Below, one piece after another: positions 27,623 to 32,080 of a stretch of 32,080 bases of DNA. Numbering within the stretch: position 1 is the stretch's first letter; each line of letters begins with the position of its first letter. The position numbers were made by a program, and so were the translations under genes. Source of the stretch: Geminicoccaceae bacterium (lineage in GTDB: Bacteria; Pseudomonadota; Alphaproteobacteria; Geminicoccales; Geminicoccaceae). Where the stretch lies: contig JAGREO010000156.1 in the NCBI GenBank assembly GCA_020446525.1, positions 1-32,080 on the forward strand, in the 5' to 3' direction. Under the pieces are notes generated by a model, which worked only from the letters and a program-made list of their open reading frames with translations, was not told the origin of the DNA and searched no databases.

Positions 27623-29284
27623 TCAGGGCGCGTAGCCGATCGCCTCTTGATAGTCCTTCAACTGGCTCTCCCGGCCGATGCGCTTGGTGACCGGCTCCCA
27701 GGCCGCCGCGGTGTCGTCGAGCGCCTGTTGCGCCGTCTTCGAGCCGGACATCGCCGCCGACAGATTCTTGTCGAGGATGTCCCAATATTCGAAGCTGCCG
27801 GGAATGCGCAGATAGGTCAGGCTGGTCGGCGCGTAGAACAGCTCCTTGTAGGCGTGGGTATAATCCTCGGCGTCTTTGGCGTCCCAGCCGGCGGCGACAT
27901 AGTCCTCGACCTTGGCCGTGCCGCCGTCCTTTTCCAGGAACTGATAGGAAAAGCCCGGATCGACGCCGTCCCAGCCGTACATCGCCATCATCTTGCTGAC
28001 CGGCTCGATCGCCATCAGGGCGAGGAAACTGTAGGCGGCCTCGGGATTGGCCGAAAAGTTCGAGACCACGCCGTGCCACGAGCCGCCGGTGGTGTTGCCG
28101 ACGACGTTGGGCGGATCGGCCGCGACGAACTCCTTCCTGGTCATGTCGTAATATTCGTCGGAGCCCGGCAATTGCGCCGAGGCGCAGTCACCGCGGACGA
28201 CCGAGCGGCTCTCGTCCTGGCAGAGCGCACCGACGTCGCCCCAGGAATAGACGAAGACCGCCTTGCCTCTCAGAAAATAGTCCCAGGCCTCGCCGAGCGA
28301 CCAGCCGACCTGTGCCGCGGGGCCGGTCTCGTGCAGCGCCTGGAGGAACTCCAGCGCCTTGACGTGACCCGGACCGTTGATCAGCGGGGTCATGTCGGTC
28401 GGATCGAACCAGTAGACATTGTGCGTCCGGTCGACCGCGTCGCCCGGATTGACGACGAAGGAGGCCGAGAGCGACTGGAAGTGATAATGCCCCTGCTCAC
28501 CGACCTTGAGGTGCAGCACCGTGCCGCTGTCCGGTTCGGCATCGTGCTCGTCCCAGTTCTTGCCGTTGAAATATTTCGAGATGTCGAGCAGTTGCTGCCA
28601 GGTCGCCGGCGGCACCGGCATGTCGTAGCCATATTCGGCCTTGAACGCCGCCTGGTGCTCGGGATCCTCGAGCACGCTGCGGCGGTAATAGAGCACCTGG
28701 CCGTCGGCGTCGTTGAGCACGCCATAGGCCGCGTCGCCCCAGTGATGCAGGGTCTTCAGGGAAGGCGGCATGACGTCGTAGGACCATTGCGGGAAATCGC
28801 CCGAGTCCATCAGCTCACCGATCTCGAAGCCGTAGCCGGCCGGCGCGATGTCGCCATACCAGAAGGCCCCGACCATGAAGGCGTCGTACTGGCCCGTGCC
28901 GTTGCGCAGATCGAGCATCATCTTGGTGTAGTGCTCGGCAAAAGGCAGCTCGACGATCTCGACCTTGCCGCCCGAGAGCTCCTCCCAGATCGGCCGGAAC
29001 GAGTAGAGCGGGCCGGAGATGCCGCCATTGGGTCCCGCACCGTTGACCGTGACCGAGATGGTGACGTCCTCGAACGGCTGCTCCTCGGGCCCGAAGAGCG
29101 CGCCCAGCTGCTCCTGCGGCACGGTGATCCGGCGATCGTCATATTCCGGTCCGAGCTTGAGCGTGACCGTGCCGTCGTCGTTCCAGTCGACATGCTCACC
29201 GGCGCCTGCCTGCGGGCCGTAAAGAACCGCCGTCAGCGCCAGAGCCGTCATCGTGCCGTTCAGGACGTGCCCGTGCCGTCGCAT
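27623..29284 (-). CDS. Extracellular solute-binding protein of carbohydrate ABC importer
   Basis: Periplasmic binding protein of 553 residues, larger than most family 1 members. A Sec signal (MTALALTAVLYGP, cleavage near AGA) follows ATG 29284, which has GGGGAGGACGAAGG directly upstream. Family features include the hinge region with YDAFMVGAFWYGDIAPAG, YGVLNDADGQVLYYRRSVLED, and GKAVFVYSWGDVGALCQD. Aromatic and acidic residues around the cleft (FWYGD, SWGD, GWDG) suggest a sugar ligand, possibly an oligosaccharide given the size; this is inference. It heads the operon with the two permeases. The ATPase gene is not in the window and may be shared from elsewhere. Confidence 0.9.
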   Translation of the reverse strand: MRRHGHVLNGTMTALALTAVLYGPQAGAGEHVDWNDDGTVTLKLGPEYDDRRITVPQEQLGALFGPEEQPFEDVTISVTVNGAGPNGGISGPLYSFRPIWEELSGGKVEIVELPFAEHYTKMMLDLRNGTGQYDAFMVGAFWYGDIAPAGYGFEIGELMDSGDFPQWSYDVMPPSLKTLHHWGDAAYGVLNDADGQVLYYRRSVLEDPEHQAAFKAEYGYDMPVPPATWQQLLDISKYFNGKNWDEHDAEPDSGTVLHLKVGEQGHYHFQSLSASFVVNPGDAVDRTHNVYWFDPTDMTPLINGPGHVKALEFLQALHETGPAAQVGWSLGEAWDYFLRGKAVFVYSWGDVGALCQDESRSVVRGDCASAQLPGSDEYYDMTRKEFVAADPPNVVGNTTGGSWHGVVSNFSANPEAAYSFLALMAIEPVSKMMAMYGWDGVDPGFSYQFLEKDGGTAKVEDYVAAGWDAKDAEDYTHAYKELFYAPTSLTYLRIPGSFEYWDILDKNLSAAMSGSKTAQQALDDTAAAWEPVTKRIGRESQLKDYQEAIGYAP

Positions 29285-29666
29285 CCTTCGTCCTCCCCGT
29301 TTTCGTTCGTTCCCGTGCCGGCCCCGCTTCTCGTCGTCGTTCCGGTAGGGGTCGGCATCCGAAGGACGGTAGGAACAGGGCTTTCGGCTTGTCAAGCGCT
29401 GCAGGCGGCGACGCGATGCCGCCGGGCTTTTCCACAAATCCGTGGATCGTTCTGTCGATGACGGCGGGACGGCGGCTCGATGACCGCCACGGGCGAAGCA
29501 CTTGCCGGCAAGCGACGGGAACGACGCCCTCGGGCACCCCCGGGTATCGCATCGGCCGGGCGGCGGCGGCGGCCTTCTTTCATGTCCGCGCGCGCCGACC
29601 TACAAGGCCCGCGGACCTCGTCGTCGCCTGCGCGCGTCGTTTGCAAAGAAAGCCCGAGAGCATCCG
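29285..29666. promoter_or_regulatory. Divergent spacer between the ABC operon and the methyltransferase gene
   Basis: About 380 bases with no supported gene. It holds the promoter candidate at 29366-29395 for the ABC operon and an inverted repeat TCCAC-AAATCC-GTGGA (29431-29446) that could be a regulator site. No clear promoter was found for the plus-strand methyltransferase gene. Confidence 0.45.
29366..29395 (-). promoter_or_regulatory. Putative sigma-70-type promoter of the ABC importer operon
   Basis: On the minus strand a perfect -35 TTGACA (29395-29390) is followed after 17 bases by CTACCG, or after 18 by TACCGT, as the -10 box. A 6-bp palindrome AGCGCT (29395-29400) abuts the -35 box and resembles the core of LacI-type operators. 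The start codon is about 80 bases downstream. Confidence 0.55.
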
Positions 29667-30521
29667 ATGTCGACCACCACGCCCTCCCCGACTCCGGTAG
29701 CCCCCGGTCCGGCCGCTCTCAGCGAACGCCAGCGCCGGGAGATCGACTATCACAAGGCGCACGCCGAAAAGAGGGCGCATCTGGCCGAGCAGCCGGTCGC
29801 CTTCGACGTCGTCGACGATCGTGAACGCCGATGGTGGAACGCCTACTGGTCGGTCTACGACATCCTGCTGCGCCACGATCTCGAGGGCAAGAGGGTGCTG
29901 CTGCCCGGCTGCGGCTTCGGCGAGGACGCCGTGCGCCTCGCCAGGCTCGGAGCCGAGGTCTACGCCTTCGACATCTCACCCGAGATCGTCGAGGTCGCCC
30001 GACACCGCCTGCGCCACCTGAAGGTCGAGGGTGTGACGCTGCAGGTAATGGCGATCGAGGCCGTGCAGCACGAGGACGCCTTCTTCGACTACGCCTTCTT
30101 TCTCGACATTCTGCATCACGTCGACATTCCCCGCGCGGCGACCGAGATCGAACGGGTGCTCAAGCCCGGCGGCTGGCTGATCGGCGATGAATTGTACACG
30201 CACAGTTTCGTGCAGAAGAACATCCGCGAGAGCCGGCTGGTCGATCGCTTCCTCTATCGGCGGATGCACGACTACATCTACGACACCGAGCACTCCTACA
30301 TCACCGAAGACGAGAAGAAGATCGACGAGCAGGATCTGCAGGTGATCGAACGACTCTGCGCCCGGTTCGAGAAATCCTACTACAACAGCCTGACCGGCCG
30401 TTTTTTCCCCGACAGGCACGACGGGCTGAGCCGGTTCGATCGTCTGGCGACCCGGGCGATCGGGTCGATGGGGCGGTTCACCGCCGGCCGGGTGGTGTTC
30501 GAAGGCCGGCTGCCGGCTTGA
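29667..30521 (+). CDS. Class I SAM-dependent methyltransferase
   Basis: Soluble methyltransferase of 284 residues. Motif I is LLPGCGFGEDAVRLARLGAEV (glycine loop, about 78-98), the acidic residue that binds the SAM ribose is in AFDISPE (101-106), and FLDILHHVDIPRAATEI followed by VLKPGGWLIGDE give motifs IV to VI. The C-terminal 100 residues form a helical cap rich in charged and aromatic residues. The start ATG 29667 has a weak ribosome site; the frame is open upstream to 29502 with low-complexity residues. The substrate is unknown. It converges with ada and shares no operon with the ABC genes. Confidence 0.85.
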   Translation: MSTTTPSPTPVAPGPAALSERQRREIDYHKAHAEKRAHLAEQPVAFDVVDDRERRWWNAYWSVYDILLRHDLEGKRVLLPGCGFGEDAVRLARLGAEVYAFDISPEIVEVARHRLRHLKVEGVTLQVMAIEAVQHEDAFFDYAFFLDILHHVDIPRAATEIERVLKPGGWLIGDELYTHSFVQKNIRESRLVDRFLYRRMHDYIYDTEHSYITEDEKKIDEQDLQVIERLCARFEKSYYNSLTGRFFPDRHDGLSRFDRLATRAIGSMGRFTAGRVVFEGRLPA

Positions 30522-30542
30522 GACGAGCCCGGGACGAGAAAA

Positions 30543-31646
30543 TCACCGTACCGCCTTCTCCCGTTCGAGCAGTTTCTTCTTGCGTTCCGGCCCCCAGCGA
30601 TAGCCGCCCGGATCACCGCTCGAGCGCGCATCGCTGCGGACGATGCGGTGACAGGGGACGAGGACGGCCACGGGGTTGGCGCCGCAGGCGCTGGCCACGG
30701 CGCGTGTCGCCCCGGGCCGGCCGATCGCCGTCGCAATCTCGGCATAGCTGGCGGTGCGGCCGGCCGGAACGGCGCGCAGGGCGTCCCAGACCTGCTTCTG
30801 AAAGGCGGTGCCCTGGATGTCGAGCGGCAGCTCGAAGGCGCTCTCCGGCCGCTCGATCGCAGCGATCGTGCGCGCCACCCATGCCGCGGCCTCGGCCGGC
30901 ACCGCGCTCAACCGGGCCCTGGGAAAAGACCGGGCCAGATCGGCCACCAGAAGGGCCTCGTCCTCCCCGAATCGGACCGCGCAAAGGCCGCGTGCGGTAC
31001 GGGCGACGAGACAGAGGCCGAGCCAGGTCGGCACGCAGGCATGGTGGATCGTCTGATCGACACCGCCGGCACGCCAGGCCGAGGGGGGCATGCCCAGAAC
31101 CTCTCGCGCCCGGGAATAAAAGCGCCCGGTCGTCGCATAGCCGGCCTCGTGGACCGCCTCGGTGACGCTCGGTGCGTCGGCCAGCCGCTCGCGCAGGCGG
31201 GCCTCGCGGCAGGCCATCGCATAGGCCTTGGGTGTGACGCCCAGTTGCGCCTTGAACAGACGGTGGAAGTGATGCGGGCTCATGCCGGCCGCCGCCGCCA
31301 GCCGCTCGAGAGCTGGCGGCTCCTCGTCCTCCTCGATCATCCGGCAGGCGGCCTCGACGGCTTCGCTCCGTCTCTGGCCCGAGGACATCTCCCTGGGCCG
31401 ACAGCGCCGGCAGGGCCGAAAACCCGCCGCTTCCGCCTCGGCGTCGAGATCGAAGAAACGCACGTTCCCCGGCGCGGGCCGGCGCGAGGGGCAACTCGGC
31501 CGGCAATAGACAAGGGTGGTGACGACGGCGTAGACGAATTCCCCGTCGCACGCCGCATCCCGCGCCAGCACGGCGTTCCAGCGCGCCCGGGCCGGCGACG
31601 CGGCTTCACGGGGCGATCCTTGGCGCATCGAGACCGGGTCGGACAT
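30543..31646 (-). CDS. ada: Ada: bifunctional DNA alkylation-repair methyltransferase and transcription activator
   Basis: Protein of 367 residues with all three parts of classical Ada. The N-terminal zinc module takes methyl groups from phosphotriesters: Cys48 and Cys52 (VYCRPSCPSRRP) and Cys79 and Cys82 (FRPCRRCRP). The AraC-type helix-turn-helix region spans about 93-192 (AAAAGMSPHHFHRLFKAQLGVTPKAY). The C-terminal O6-methylguanine methyltransferase has the active Cys332 in VLVPCHRIV. The start ATG 31646 has GGAGGAGATC upstream. The family induces its own gene after methylation, but I could not find a clear Ada box upstream. All key cysteines are present, so it should be active. Confidence 0.95.
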   Translation of the reverse strand: MSDPVSMRQGSPREAASPARARWNAVLARDAACDGEFVYAVVTTLVYCRPSCPSRRPAPGNVRFFDLDAEAEAAGFRPCRRCRPREMSSGQRRSEAVEAACRMIEEDEEPPALERLAAAAGMSPHHFHRLFKAQLGVTPKAYAMACREARLRERLADAPSVTEAVHEAGYATTGRFYSRAREVLGMPPSAWRAGGVDQTIHHACVPTWLGLCLVARTARGLCAVRFGEDEALLVADLARSFPRARLSAVPAEAAAWVARTIAAIERPESAFELPLDIQGTAFQKQVWDALRAVPAGRTASYAEIATAIGRPGATRAVASACGANPVAVLVPCHRIVRSDARSSGDPGGYRWGPERKKKLLEREKAVR

Positions 31647-31771
31647 GAACGATCTCCTCCACTCGGTGGTCCTCGTCGGGATCTAGCCCTGGAGGCGGTA
31701 TCACGCAGTCCGTTTCTTGCTCTCGGAGTGATTCGAAAGCGACGTTCTGGTCCTTCGAGCGGCGGCCCCGT

Positions 31772-32080
31772 CTAAGCCCTCACCGCCTCGAGCGCCGCCC
31801 GGTAGAGCGCCGCGTAGCGTGCGGCCGGTCGGCGCCAGCCCACTTCGTGGGCCATGCCGCGACGCTGCAGGGCGCGCCGGTCCCCGACCGTGCGATGAAG
31901 ACGGATCGTCCGGTCGATGGCGGCTTCGAGCGCCTCGCCGGTGGTGGGAGCGAACTGGATGCCGGTCGCCACGCCGTCGGCCAGGGCGGCGTCGTTGGCG
32001 TCGATCACCGTATCCGCCAGCCCGCCGGTGCGGGCCACCACCGGCACGCAGCCGTAGCGCAGGCCGTAGAGCTGGGTCAG
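31772..32080 (-). CDS. glgA: Glycogen synthase C-terminal end (partial)
   Basis: The last 102 residues of a GT5-type starch/glycogen synthase, which adds glucose from ADP-glucose to alpha-1,4-glucan. The visible part starts inside the donor-binding motif ([21 protein letters not shown]) and continues through TVIDAND and [13 protein letters not shown] to a C-terminal helix. The N-terminal domain and the start are beyond the right edge. It is the typical end length for GlgA. Phosphoglucomutase, which supplies glucose-1-phosphate for the same pathway, lies at 7852, but not in the same operon. Confidence 0.9.
   Translation of the reverse strand: MTQLYGLRYGCVPVVARTGGLADTVIDANDAALADGVATGIQFAPTTGEALEAAIDRTIRLHRTVGDRRALQRRGMAHEVGWRRPAARYAALYRAALEAVRA

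Noticed and set aside
31647-31771. Ada box upstream of ada
   Set aside because: No AAT/GCAA-type Ada site could be recognised in the 125-base spacer.

Overview
The window is about 32 kb of high-GC bacterial chromosome, about two-thirds G+C by eye. It looks like an alphaproteobacterium. The support is indirect: an alpha-D-glucose-specific phosphoglucomutase, an ScsB/DsbD-like thiol-disulfide protein, a Crp/Fnr-type regulator, codon use, and general gene style. A Rhodospirillales or Geminicoccales-type lineage is possible, but this is inference. No rRNA, tRNA or CRISPR was seen.

Left edge (1-1350): an IS256-family element runs off the left end. Its right end sits inside a MarR-family regulator gene, of which only the N-terminal half remains. 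The gene just upstream of the regulator in the same operon, an SRPBCC-fold protein, is also dead, with two in-frame stops. This is a decayed two-gene unit.

Minus-strand block (1459-9498), in transcription order: phosphoglucomutase (pgm), Ppx/GppA phosphatase, a DsbD/ScsB-type transmembrane thiol-disulfide reductase, a GT4 glycosyltransferase and a sulfotransferase. The last two overlap by ATGA. A Crp/Fnr-family regulator diverges from pgm at 9681.

Polysaccharide block (10592-24369): an A+T-rich leader precedes a 1177-residue multidomain protein (cadherin-like repeats, DUF2341/LamG-like region, a further repeat, and a C-terminal domain I do not recognise). Next are a Tat-exported GH26-like hydrolase and, tail to tail with it, a Sec-exported GH26-like hydrolase carrying three Lys/Cys-rich repeats that I cannot assign to a family. 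Then come a Wzx-type flippase, a second sulfotransferase, a GT-C membrane glycosyltransferase, a GT4 glycosyltransferase and a Wzy/O-antigen-ligase-like polymerase. Together these suggest a Wzx/Wzy-type, probably sulfated, surface or secreted polysaccharide with its own trimming or binding proteins. No initiating sugar-phosphate transferase and no Wza/Wzc export proteins are present, so they must lie elsewhere.

Right part (24450-32080): a GNAT-HAD fusion gene, then a carbohydrate-type ABC importer (binding protein and two permeases, no ATPase), all on the minus strand. A SAM-dependent methyltransferase follows on the plus strand, then Ada (DNA alkylation repair) on the minus strand, and the C-terminal end of glycogen synthase (glgA) at the right edge.

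The most unusual items are the Lys/Cys triple-repeat hydrolase, its convergent homologue, the 1177-residue protein with an unassigned C-terminus, and the GNAT-HAD fusion with an internal ribosome-binding site.
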